DNA of 64,000 bases, taken from Pedobacter sp. MC2016-24. Lineage in GTDB: Bacteria > Bacteroidota > Bacteroidia > Sphingobacteriales > Sphingobacteriaceae. The stretch is from contig NZ_JADFBX010000001.1 in the NCBI RefSeq assembly GCF_015223055.1, positions 372,001 through 436,000 of the forward strand, written 5' to 3'. Positions 1-7,847 of this stretch are shown here, piece after piece (within the stretch, counting starts at the first letter, position 1; each line of letters opens with the position of its first letter). A program made the translations under genes and the position numbers. The notes under the pieces are model-generated. The model saw nothing but the letters and a program-made list of their open reading frames with translations, ran no database searches and was not told where the DNA came from.

Positions 1-1
1 C

Positions 2-640
2 ATCAGCTTCCGGCAGGGCAGCTCTTTTAGCGGATATGAACTCCGTTTCGGTGATTGTTTTTGGGAGAGAGCCCCCCAGAGCGCAAATAACTGTAAGGCT
101 GTTTTGTTTGACGCGACGTCGATCCGTCAACTCCTCCCCTTATCGGCAGTGGATGATCGGGAACTTCATACGCTATTTGAAGCGATGCAGACTGAATCCG
201 ACAAAGACAATTACATCAATAAACTGGAGGTGATGGCAGCTTATCTGAAGATTATCATGATCAAAATGGCCAATGTAAACGCAGCGCTTGCAGATGCCGC
301 TCAAAGTTATGAAAGCAAAATCTACCGGCAGTTCCTGGCATTGATTGCCGTACATCATCAAACCTCACATGAAGTTGCAGACTATGCCAGAATTTTAGGT
401 ATCTCCACAAGAAAACTCGCAGACTTATCGAAACAATACGGCGGTAAAGGTGCCAAAGAGCTGATTAACGAACACCTCATCGCAGAGGCAAAACGATTCC
501 TGCAGTTCTCCTTAAAACCAATTAAGGAAATTGCCTTTCAGCTCAAATTTCATTCTGCAGAGCAATTCAGCCATTTCTTTAAAAAGTATACCAATCGTTC
601 GCCCAAAGCGTATCGGGATACATTTCATCAGTCTCAGTAA
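2..640 (+). CDS. AraC-family transcriptional regulator, 5' end cut by the window
   Basis: DNA-binding transcription regulator. The reading frame is open from base 2 with no start, so the N-terminal part lies outside the window; the TTG at 104 is inside the frame and is not a credible start. The last ~100 residues form the two-helix-turn-helix AraC domain, with the typical second recognition motif 'PIKEIAFQLKFHSAEQFSHF' followed by FKKYTNRSPKAYR. The visible upstream part is a helical linker and the end of a sensor domain. Target genes are unknown; nothing next to it in the window is an obvious partner, and the following gene starts about 115 bp downstream. Family assignment is firm, effector unknown. 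Confidence 0.93.
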   Translation: MSFRQGSSFSGYELRFGDCFWERAPQSANNCKAVLFDATSIRQLLPLSAVDDRELHTLFEAMQTESDKDNYINKLEVMAAYLKIIMIKMANVNAALADAAQSYESKIYRQFLALIAVHHQTSHEVADYARILGISTRKLADLSKQYGGKGAKELINEHLIAEAKRFLQFSLKPIKEIAFQLKFHSAEQFSHFFKKYTNRSPKAYRDTFHQSQ

Positions 641-730
641 TACCGGGACAAGACCTGTCGATAGTTGTTAAAAGACGATATTGGCATGTGATTGACCGAA
701 TTTAACATTCCCGGTGCCCCCTGCCCTTGG

Positions 731-738
731 TAATTTTG
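731..738 (+). promoter_or_regulatory. Possible -7 promoter box (TAATTTTG)
   Basis: Matches the Bacteroidota TAnnTTTG -7 element 17 bp before the HD-domain gene start. No good -33 TTTG was found at the usual distance, so this is weak. Confidence 0.3.
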
Positions 739-754
739 AGCAAACAAAAAAGAT

Positions 755-1405
755 ATGTCAATTCACCAATCAAAAAATGTGGCCGGGATCCTTATCCCCG
801 ACAGCAAAATTGCCAGACAGGCAACCGAACTTTTACTCGAACACGGAACTGAATTCATCTACAACCACTCGCTGAGGGTATTTCTTTTCTCCGTATTAAA
901 TGGTAAAAGGAAACAAATGAAGTACGACCCTGAATTGTTGTACGTAAGTGCCATTTTTCATGACCTTGGCTTAACCAAACATTACAGCAGCCCGGACTTA
1001 CGTTTTGAAGTAGACGGCGCAAATGCCGCCAGGGATTTCTTAAAAAGTCATGGCTTGCCAAAAGAATCAATACAATTGGTTTGGGATACGATCGCTTTAC
1101 ACACCACGATCGGTATTGCAGAACACAAAGAACCTGAGGTCGCATTAATGTATTCCGGAGTTGGCCTGAATGTCATGGGCGAAGGATACGAATACCTGAG
1201 CGATGAAAACAGAACTGAAATTCTAAATGCTTTTCCAAGAAACGACTTTAAGAAAAACATCATTCCAACATTTTTCAGCGGATTTGAGCACAAAACCGAT
1301 ACGACGTTTGGAAATATCAAAGCAGATGTTTGTGCCTATATGATCCCAAACTTCCATCGCAAAAATTTCTGCGACTGCATTTTACATTCGCCCTGGGCTG
1401 AATAA
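755..1405 (+). CDS. HD-domain metal-dependent phosphohydrolase-like protein
   Basis: 216-residue soluble protein with the HD-superfamily metal-binding pattern: H38 (in NHSLRV), the HD doublet H69-D70 (in IFHDLG), and H116 (in ALHTT). The layout resembles the small HD proteins related to cyanamide hydratase and other single-domain HD enzymes. No signal peptide or partner domain is visible. HD proteins usually hydrolyse phosphoesters or nucleotides, but a substrate cannot be named here. It stands alone between the AraC gene and a small hypothetical gene. ATG start at 755; the only other in-frame ATGs are far inside. Confidence 0.85.
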   Translation: MSIHQSKNVAGILIPDSKIARQATELLLEHGTEFIYNHSLRVFLFSVLNGKRKQMKYDPELLYVSAIFHDLGLTKHYSSPDLRFEVDGANAARDFLKSHGLPKESIQLVWDTIALHTTIGIAEHKEPEVALMYSGVGLNVMGEGYEYLSDENRTEILNAFPRNDFKKNIIPTFFSGFEHKTDTTFGNIKADVCAYMIPNFHRKNFCDCILHSPWAE

Positions 1406-1481
1406 AAGCCCAAATGTGATTATATAAAACAGATATCCATACCGATTGTTATCATGTACAGCTACACTAAAATTTACAACT

Positions 1482-1700
1482 ATGGAAAACAAACAGGATA
1501 ATTCAAACAGCAACGAAGCGCCAAAGAAAAAGATCTATAAAGAGACAGAAGAGCGCATCAATGAAAAACAACCTGATAACGGGGAAACTTCATCAGTTGC
1601 AGATCTGGGCAGAACGGACCTGATCTCAAGGCCGGATCGGAAACACAAACCACTGGGATCCAGTCACGAACCGGGAACAACACCTGGTACAGATTTATAA
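1482..1700 (+). CDS. Small hydrophilic protein of unknown function
   Basis: 72 residues, starting MENKQDNSNSNEAPKK, rich in N, K, E, P and T, and predicted by eye to be largely disordered with no hydrophobic segment. ATG at 1482 is preferred over an upstream in-frame TTG at 1446 because the extra residues look unlike the rest. A clean terminator begins two bases after the stop codon, which supports a real transcription unit. No family is recognised; it resembles small stress-type or lineage-restricted proteins, but that is only a guess. Confidence 0.7.
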   Translation: MENKQDNSNSNEAPKKKIYKETEERINEKQPDNGETSSVADLGRTDLISRPDRKHKPLGSSHEPGTTPGTDL

Positions 1701-1701
1701 T

Positions 1702-1727
1702 AAAAAAGGCGCTCAGCGCCTTTTTTA
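1702..1727. terminator. Bidirectional intrinsic terminator
   Basis: A-run, stem GGCGC / GCGCC with loop TCA, then T-run. It lies between two convergent genes (stop at 1700 on +, stop at 1768 on -) and can serve both. Confidence 0.85.
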
Positions 1728-1767
1728 TTACCTTCAATTTCTTCTTTTGACCCAACCTTTCTTTGAA

Positions 1768-2058
1768 TTACTCCTCTTCATCGGAATAATAGTGTTCAAT
1801 CTCTGCACCGATCGTATCAACCTGATCTTCGTCAAGCACAATCTCTAATCTTTCACCTTTCAGATCCGGAGTATATTGCGGAAGATCACCTGCATCTACT
1901 TCTTCAGGGTCCATTAATTCCCAATCACCCGCTACTTGTTTAATCGCTCCCATAATTCCACCGAAATAAATTACCTTGAAATAATCTTTGTGATGAAGTA
2001 TGGTTAGTGTAACCTCCTTGCTGCCAAAACCAATCTTAATGTTAAATGCTTCTTCCAT
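1768..2058 (-). CDS. Conserved small acidic protein of unknown function
   Basis: 96 residues with alternating strands (NIKIGFGSKEVTLTI, DYFKVIYFGGIMGAI) and a very acidic tail ending YYSDEEE. No signal peptide or membrane segment. The composition and compact length suggest a small cytoplasmic beta-rich protein. It converges on the small hydrophilic gene and shares its terminator. I do not recognise a named family; it reads like a conserved hypothetical of Sphingobacteriaceae. The ATG start at 2058 gives the MEEAFN N-terminus. The 270 bp upstream, up to the sigma-factor gene, contain nothing else I can support. Confidence 0.75.
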   Translation of the reverse strand: MEEAFNIKIGFGSKEVTLTILHHKDYFKVIYFGGIMGAIKQVAGDWELMDPEEVDAGDLPQYTPDLKGERLEIVLDEDQVDTIGAEIEHYYSDEEE

Positions 2059-2329
2059 TTTTTCTGAATTTTAATACCTGTACCAGGCATCGGTAAACAA
2101 TAGTTAGATTTTCCGTACATCCTTAAAAAAGCTAAGCAATAACCAGAAAGCAAGCCATTAACCAATTTCAACCTGAAAATGTTTGAAAGCAATACACAAA
2201 AAGATTTTTTAACGTAGCATGAGCCCCGGTATTGGCTTCGAAAACCTGGATTCATCCAAACTGAAAATTTTTCGACTGACTATTTCATAAAATTTGGTTA
2301 TCATTGGATTTAATAATTCAGGTAAATAA

Positions 2330-2920
2330 ATGGCGGTACAAGCCCTTAAAGATGAAAAAGAACTATTGGCTAAAATAGCTGAAGGAGATCAGTACGCATT
2401 TACCATTTTATTCAATCACTACCAAAAGGATGTGTTTGTTCATAGCAAACGAATGACACCTTCTGAAGATGATGCCCTTGAGGTTGTTCAGGATATATTT
2501 ATTAAGATATGGACAGGTAGAAAGCGGCTCAACACTGTCGACAATTTCGGCGCCTACTTAAACAGGGTTGTCCGCAACCAGGTATTCGATGTGTTGAAGC
2601 ACATTTCCCGCGAAGCAGAATCCAACTTTAAACTTCAAAAGGAAAGTACAGAGTTTGACGATTCTACAAGGCAGCTGCTGGATTACAAGGATGCCGTTAA
2701 CATGCTTGATGAAGCCTTATCGGCACTAGCCCCGCAGCAAAAAATTGCTTACAGACTTTGCCACCAGGAAGGTATGAAATATGAGGAAGCGGCAAAAGAA
2801 ATGAACATCTCTACAGAAACCCTGAGGGCCCATATGAAACAGGCATTACAAAAGATAAGGGCACATTTTAGAAAACATGCCGTATTATATCCCATGCTCA
2901 TCCTGGCACTACACAAATAA
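2330..2920 (+). CDS. ECF RNA polymerase sigma factor, FecI-like (PUL 1)
   Basis: 196 residues. Sigma region 2 covers roughly residues 18-88 (EGDQYAFTILFNHY, then DALEVVQDIFIKIW and the promoter-melting part), and region 4 covers about 125-180 (LSALAPQQKIAYRLC, then KYEEAAKEMNISTETLRAHM as the helix-turn-helix). No ECF-specific extension. It heads a row sigma - FecR - SusC - SusD, the layout in which a TonB receptor senses its ligand through its STN domain, the FecR anti-sigma protein is relieved, and this sigma factor transcribes the locus. The C-terminal tail (HAVLYPMLILALHK) is hydrophobic, as in the second sigma factor at 18301-18891. Confidence 0.95.
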   Translation: MAVQALKDEKELLAKIAEGDQYAFTILFNHYQKDVFVHSKRMTPSEDDALEVVQDIFIKIWTGRKRLNTVDNFGAYLNRVVRNQVFDVLKHISREAESNFKLQKESTEFDDSTRQLLDYKDAVNMLDEALSALAPQQKIAYRLCHQEGMKYEEAAKEMNISTETLRAHMKQALQKIRAHFRKHAVLYPMLILALHK

Positions 2921-2931
2921 AACGACTAAAA

Positions 2932-2966
2932 ATCAGATCGTTAAGATTATTTTCTAAAAATCTGAT
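2932..2966 (+). repeat. Inverted repeat in the sigma / anti-sigma gap
   Basis: ATCAGAT at 2932-2938 and ATCTGAT at 2960-2966, each preceded by an A-run and followed by CG. It may be a weak hairpin or a protein site; there is no T-run after it. Confidence 0.3.
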
Positions 2967-3035
2967 CGCTCGACTAACCCTGTACCGGCATTTTTCAAGT
3001 CATATTAGTAATGGTTAAGTATTGAACCTAAACCC

Positions 3036-4211
3036 ATGCCTACGTTGATGGATAAGACAAACAACAGACTTCAGGAGATTTTCAACCGCTATGCCGATAA
3101 AATGGCATCTGAAGAAGAAAAAAATGAACTATGGGACTATATCAACGATCCTGTATTTGCAAACGAAATTGATGCCTTAATCGGTAACGATTACGAGCGT
3201 ATACATGAGGAGAAAGGCATAAATGATCAACAAAGAAATGTCTTGTTAAAAAATGTATTCAAACAGACAACACATGCAAAGGGCAAGACAAGAACGCTTT
3301 GGCCACGTCTTATTGCTGCCGCATCAATTGTCCTCATTTCCGGCATCACTTTCTATTTCTACCAAACTGATCAAAAAAACCAGCAGCAAACAGTCTACCA
3401 GCAGGACGTATCCCCGGGACGAAACCGGGCGACACTCACCCTTGCCAACGGAGAAACAATTTCAATTACTGATGCCAATACGGGAAATATAGCCAGCCAA
3501 TCTGGTGTCCGGATCTCTAAAACTGCTGATGGGCAAATTGTTTACGAAATCATCAGCCACAAATCGGGAAAAACAGCGTTCAATACATTAACCACAGCGC
3601 GTGGAGAACAAACCAGACTACGCTTGCCTGACGGATCCCTCGTATACTTAAATGCAGCCTCTGTTTTAAAATACCCGACTTCTTTCGCCGGACTTAAAAA
3701 CCGCCCGGTCGAACTCTCCGGTGAAGCCTATTTTGAAATCTCGAAAGATAAAACACATCCTTTCATTGTAAGTAGCGGTAAGCAGGAAGTGGAAGTTCTT
3801 GGAACCCATTTTAACGTCAATGCTTATGGTGATGAAACAACAGTAAAGACTACCCTATTGGAAGGTAGTATCAGATTAAGTACCAACGGTCATTCTGAAA
3901 TCCTTAAACCCAACGAGCAGGCCATGCTGGCTAATGACCAGATCAACATCAGCAAGGTTGATCCTGATGAAGCTGTAGCCTGGAAAAACAATGAATTTCT
4001 ATTCAGAAATGATGATTTCAAAACCAATATGCGGAAAATCGCCAGATGGTATGATATAGAAGTCATCTATGAAGCAAACGCGCCCGAAAACTTTCGCTTT
4101 GGCGGATTTTTATCCAGAACCAGGAATTTATCAGCTGTACTTAGATTGATGGAAAAAACTGGTGCAGTGCATTTCCGTATCGAGGGCAAAAAACTATATG
4201 TAAGCAAATAA
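3036..4211 (+). CDS. FecR-family anti-sigma factor (PUL 1)
   Basis: 391-residue inner-membrane regulator. Residues 1-85 are a cytoplasmic sigma-binding part, 89-109 form one membrane span (LWPRLIAAASIVLISGITFY), and the periplasmic part holds a FecR domain at about 180-275 (RLPDGSLVYLNAAS, GEAYFEISKDKTHPF, VEVLGTHFNVNAYGDE) and a C-terminal DUF4974-type domain at about 315-390. It lies 115 bp after the ECF sigma gene and before the STN-containing SusC, its expected signalling partner. ATG at 3036 is used; ATG at 3048 (MDKTNN) is equally possible. Confidence 0.95.
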   Translation: MPTLMDKTNNRLQEIFNRYADKMASEEEKNELWDYINDPVFANEIDALIGNDYERIHEEKGINDQQRNVLLKNVFKQTTHAKGKTRTLWPRLIAAASIVLISGITFYFYQTDQKNQQQTVYQQDVSPGRNRATLTLANGETISITDANTGNIASQSGVRISKTADGQIVYEIISHKSGKTAFNTLTTARGEQTRLRLPDGSLVYLNAASVLKYPTSFAGLKNRPVELSGEAYFEISKDKTHPFIVSSGKQEVEVLGTHFNVNAYGDETTVKTTLLEGSIRLSTNGHSEILKPNEQAMLANDQINISKVDPDEAVAWKNNEFLFRNDDFKTNMRKIARWYDIEVIYEANAPENFRFGGFLSRTRNLSAVLRLMEKTGAVHFRIEGKKLYVSK

Positions 4212-4250
4212 GTACAACCAATCAACTAACCATTAACTTAAACCAACTCA

Positions 4251-4286
4251 ATGAAAAAGTATTTACGACAGAAAAACCGGGATTAA
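4251..4286 (+). CDS. Possible 11-residue leader peptide
   Basis: ATG AAA AAG ... GAT TAA encodes MKKYLRQKNRD in the fecR-susC gap. Its last codons overlap the 5' arm of a hairpin that has an alternative form (4278-4313). It is far too short to be convincing alone and may be a chance frame or a decayed gene start. Confidence 0.25.
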   Translation: MKKYLRQKNRD

Positions 4287-4313
4287 AAAACCAAATCCCG
4301 ATACTGATCGGGA
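4278..4313 (+). promoter_or_regulatory. Two mutually exclusive hairpins before susC 1
   Basis: Hairpin A pairs CGGGAT (4278-4283) with ATCCCG (4295-4300). Hairpin B pairs TCCCGAT (4296-4302) with ATCGGGA (4307-4313) around loop ACTG. They share 4296-4300, so only one can form. This is the pattern of an attenuator or other RNA switch; no T-run follows B, so a classical terminator is not shown. Confidence 0.4.
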
Positions 4314-4359
4314 CATGGTCGATGTTTGGCATCGTCAATAATTAAATCAACTGTTTACC

Positions 4360-4396
4360 GCAATTGCCTAAGGCTTCGAAACTAAAGGGCAATTGC
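4360..4396 (+). promoter_or_regulatory. Conserved leader hairpin just upstream of susC 1
   Basis: Perfect 9-bp stem GCAATTGCC (4360-4368) / GGCAATTGC (4388-4396) with a 19-nt loop containing GGCTTCGAAACTAAAG. It ends 18 nt before the ATG. A related hairpin with loop AGCTTCGAACCTCAA stands before the second susC (16950-16978). The shared loop is in different reading frames relative to the start codon in the two genes, which points to conservation as RNA. Confidence 0.6.
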
Positions 4397-4414
4397 TTGA
4401 ACCAAACTAAGCAA

Positions 4415-7400
4415 ATGTATAAAATTTATGCTAACAAAATAGGTATGCCCAATTGGCTTACCGCTAAACTATGGCTGATTATGCGATTAACTACCGTCAT
4501 ATTAATTGCGACCTTGATGCAGGTGAGTGCCAAAATGTATGCCCAGCGCGTCACGCTAAACCAAAAAAGGACTTCTCTTGAAAAGATCTTCAGGGAAATT
4601 CATAACCAAACCGGCTATGATTTTTTATACGATAAAAATCTGCTTGACACCAAGAAACCAGTAAGCATTGTGGTGAGCAATGAAGCATTGGAGGTTGTGC
4701 TGCAAAAATGCCTGGCCAATCAGTCTTTAGCCTACATCATAGATGAAAAAGCAATCATCATCAGGAAAAAAGAAAAATCAATATTTGAAAAAATAACAGA
4801 TTTTTATAAAACGATCGATGTTTCCGGAAAGGTTACGGACGAGAATGGCCAGCCGCTTACTGGTGCAACAGTAAGCCTTAAAAACGGAAAAAGAGCTGTG
4901 ACAACAGGTAAAGATGGGCTTTTCTACCTTCAAAACGTAGAAGAAAACGAGTTGCTGTTGATCAGTTATATCGGTTACATTAACCGTGAAGTAAAAGTAG
5001 CGGCACAACTGAACATCCGCATGATTTTGGCTACCAATGAACTCGCCGAGGTTATGGTGAACAAAGGGTATTATACGGAATCGCAAAAACTAGCAACAGG
5101 AAACACGGTAACTGTAACCGCAAAAGACATTGAAAAGCAACCGGTTATAAATCCTTTACTTGCCTTACAGGGACGTGTTGCAGGCCTTCAAATCACCCAG
5201 ACCAGCGGTGTAACCAATGGTTCGATGAATATCCTGATCCGCGGAAGATCCTCCCTGGATGATTTAGTGGGCAACAATCCGCTATATATAATTGATGGAA
5301 TCCCCTATCAGTCTGCACTGTTAATGGACCCACTTGGAAATAACGGGGGCAACGGTGTTGTAGCAAGCAGTCCTCAGGGTAACCCGTTAAATTACATTAA
5401 CCCGAACGACATTGCCAGCATCTCCGTTTTGAAGGATGCCGACGCCACGGCGATCTATGGATCCAGAGGTGGAAACGGCGTTATTTTAATTACCACCAAA
5501 AAAGGACAGATTGGCCAGATGTCCGTCGGTGTAAACATGAACCAGGGGTTTATGCAGGCACCCAAGCCCTTAAAACTGATGAATACCCAGCAATATCTGG
5601 AGATGCGTCGCGAAGCCTTTAAAAATGATGGTGTTCCTGTACCCGATATCACGCAATCACCTGGGGATCCAAACTACGATGTGAACGGAACATGGAGCCA
5701 GGTTACAAATACCGACTGGCAGAAACAATTGATGGGAAATTTTGCAGCCTATACCAATGCCAATGTTTCTCTTTCTGGCGGCAATGAGCAGGTACAATAC
5801 GCCATCAGAGGTACCTACAACAGGCAGGGAAGCCTGGCTCCGGGAAACTTCGATGACCAGAGAGGCGGATTAAACTTTAACATCACAGCCTATTCAAAAA
5901 ATAAAAGATTAAAAATTGATTTTTCTGGCAGCTCGCTAAAAGATAACAATCAGAACTCACAAAGCGACCTGACCCCATATACCCTAAGGGCACCCAATGC
6001 ACCAGAATCTTTTAAACCTGATGGAACGTTAAATTTTGGTGGAACGAACTCTGACAATGCCAACAACCCTTACGCTTATACCCTGCGCACTTACAGCAAT
6101 AAAACGGACAATTCCATAGTCAGTTTAAAGCCAAGTTACCAGATTACGAAAGGACTTTCCTTTACCGCCAATCTGGGATTCACAAACTTAAATACCAATA
6201 TTAAAATTAAACAACCTGTTGCTACTTACTCACCTTTATACCTTTCAGCACTTTCCGCAGCTTCCATTCCCACTTTAATCAATACGATCAACCAGCAGAA
6301 AACCTGGATCATAGAACCACAATTGAGTTACGAACTAAAATTAAAGGACCTCAAATTCAGTGCGCTCGCTGGTACCACCTTTCAGAAATCAGATAATGAG
6401 GGGCACTATTTTTTGGGCACAAATTTCGTAAGCGATGTGGTGATCGGCAATTTATCTAATGCGGGTCTGGTTTCTGCACAGGATGGCGGCTCGTACCAAT
6501 ACAAATATAACGCAGTGTATAGCCGGCTCAATGCAAACCTTTCCGACAAATACATTCTTAACTTTACTGCAAGAAGAGATGGTTCTTCTAAATTTGGCCC
6601 GGGAAAACAATTTGGAAATTTCTATTCTGCTGCCGCCGCATGGATATTTTCCTCAGAAAAGCTAATTGGGAATAACCTTCCCTTTCTTAGCCTCGGTAAA
6701 CTGCGGACGAGTTATGGGACAAGCGGAAATGACAACATTGGCAATTATGCATATTATGACCTTTATACCAGCAGAGGTGCCAACACATACCAGGGCCTGA
6801 CTGGGTTTGCACCACGCTCTTTATCAAATCCGGATGTGGCCTGGGAAAAAAATGCAAAACTTGAGTTTGCAGTAGATCTGGGCTTTTTGAAAGACAGGAT
6901 TGTTACTTCTGCGGCCTATTACAGGAACCGGAGTTCAAACCAGTTGATCAATTATACCATTCCTTCATTTACGGGCTTTAGCAGTATTCCAAGCTACAAT
7001 TTTCCGGCTACAGTCCAGAACTCGGGTTTAGAGTTCACGTTAAATACCAGGAATGTAGTGTCTGGCAGCTTTGAGTGGACTTCCGACTTTAATATCTCAT
7101 TTAACCGCAATAAACTGCTCAAATTTGAAAACCTCGACAATTCAAATTACTCAGGCATTCTGGAAATCGGTCAGCCAGTTAATGGAAGAGGTTACGCATG
7201 GATCTACAAAGGCATTGACCCCAATACTGGTTTATACACGGCCCTGAAAAAGGATGGTACGGTAGGTTCTAACGCAGGTAGTTATGTAAGCTTGTATAGC
7301 GAATATCAGATCACGACCATCAATACCCTACCCAAATATTTTGGAGGATTCAACAATACCTTCAGGTACAAAAGTCTGCAATTGGCGATATTTCTGCAGT

Positions 7401-7837
7401 TCGTTAAACAGGTTGGCCGGTTAAGTCTGACAAATTATGCACCAGGATTCTTTAGCACAGAATTATATGATCAACTGTCTGTCAGCCAAAGCAATGTTCC
7501 TGTTGAATTTATGGACAGGTGGCAAAAACCAGGTGACCCGGCTAAATATCAGCGTTATACACAATCCGCCGAAGGCCTGCGGGCTTTTGGTACCTGGTCG
7601 CAGAGCGATGCAAGCTATGTCGATGCTTCCTACATCCGGGCAAAGAACATCACGCTTTCTTATCAGCTACCCAAGGCTTTTAAAGATAAGCTCAGGTTAA
7701 AAAGTGCCAACATAAATCTGACAGGGCAAAACCTTTTTACCATCACGCCATATCAAGGCCGCGATCCCGAAACACAATCTTATTCAGTATTACCTCCGCT
7801 CAAAGTATTTGTATTGGGCGTACAAATTAACTTTTAA
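4415..7837 (+). CDS. SusC-like TonB-dependent outer-membrane transporter with STN signalling domain (PUL 1)
   Basis: 1140 residues. Start chosen at the ATG giving MYKIYANKIG; an in-frame TTG at 4364 would add 17 residues without the character of a signal peptide, and the second SusC has the same MYKIY start. Order of domains: signal peptide ending near KMYAQ, STN domain about 45-110 (TSLEKIFREIHNQTGYDFLY), carboxypeptidase-like domain about 125-200, TonB plug about 215-340 (ALQGRVAGLQITQ, NPLYIIDGIP, SVLKDADATAIYGSRGGNGV), then the 22-strand barrel. It imports oligosaccharides together with the SusD encoded just downstream; the STN domain is expected to signal to the adjacent FecR protein. 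Confidence 0.97.
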   Translation: MYKIYANKIGMPNWLTAKLWLIMRLTTVILIATLMQVSAKMYAQRVTLNQKRTSLEKIFREIHNQTGYDFLYDKNLLDTKKPVSIVVSNEALEVVLQKCLANQSLAYIIDEKAIIIRKKEKSIFEKITDFYKTIDVSGKVTDENGQPLTGATVSLKNGKRAVTTGKDGLFYLQNVEENELLLISYIGYINREVKVAAQLNIRMILATNELAEVMVNKGYYTESQKLATGNTVTVTAKDIEKQPVINPLLALQGRVAGLQITQTSGVTNGSMNILIRGRSSLDDLVGNNPLYIIDGIPYQSALLMDPLGNNGGNGVVASSPQGNPLNYINPNDIASISVLKDADATAIYGSRGGNGVILITTKKGQIGQMSVGVNMNQGFMQAPKPLKLMNTQQYLEMRREAFKNDGVPVPDITQSPGDPNYDVNGTWSQVTNTDWQKQLMGNFAAYTNANVSLSGGNEQVQYAIRGTYNRQGSLAPGNFDDQRGGLNFNITAYSKNKRLKIDFSGSSLKDNNQNSQSDLTPYTLRAPNAPESFKPDGTLNFGGTNSDNANNPYAYTLRTYSNKTDNSIVSLKPSYQITKGLSFTANLGFTNLNTNIKIKQPVATYSPLYLSALSAASIPTLINTINQQKTWIIEPQLSYELKLKDLKFSALAGTTFQKSDNEGHYFLGTNFVSDVVIGNLSNAGLVSAQDGGSYQYKYNAVYSRLNANLSDKYILNFTARRDGSSKFGPGKQFGNFYSAAAAWIFSSEKLIGNNLPFLSLGKLRTSYGTSGNDNIGNYAYYDLYTSRGANTYQGLTGFAPRSLSNPDVAWEKNAKLEFAVDLGFLKDRIVTSAAYYRNRSSNQLINYTIPSFTGFSSIPSYNFPATVQNSGLEFTLNTRNVVSGSFEWTSDFNISFNRNKLLKFENLDNSNYSGILEIGQPVNGRGYAWIYKGIDPNTGLYTALKKDGTVGSNAGSYVSLYSEYQITTINTLPKYFGGFNNTFRYKSLQLAIFLQFVKQVGRLSLTNYAPGFFSTELYDQLSVSQSNVPVEFMDRWQKPGDPAKYQRYTQSAEGLRAFGTWSQSDASYVDASYIRAKNITLSYQLPKAFKDKLRLKSANINLTGQNLFTITPYQGRDPETQSYSVLPPLKVFVLGVQINF

Positions 7838-7847
7838 ATATCAGGAA

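Noticed and set aside
1394..1412. Hairpin TGGGCT/AGCCCA at the end of the HD-domain gene
   Set aside because: No T-run follows it, and the stem lies partly within coding sequence, so it was not called a terminator.
2004..2255. 83-residue frame on the - strand upstream of the small acidic protein
   Set aside because: Overlaps the start of the 1768-2058 gene in another frame, has no start context, and has biased composition; a chance frame.
4364..4414. In-frame TTG start adding 17 residues to SusC 1 (and the matching GTG at 16977 for SusC 2)
   Set aside because: The added residues do not resemble a signal peptide start, differ between the two genes, and coincide with the conserved RNA hairpin; the ATG with MYKIY is shared by both.
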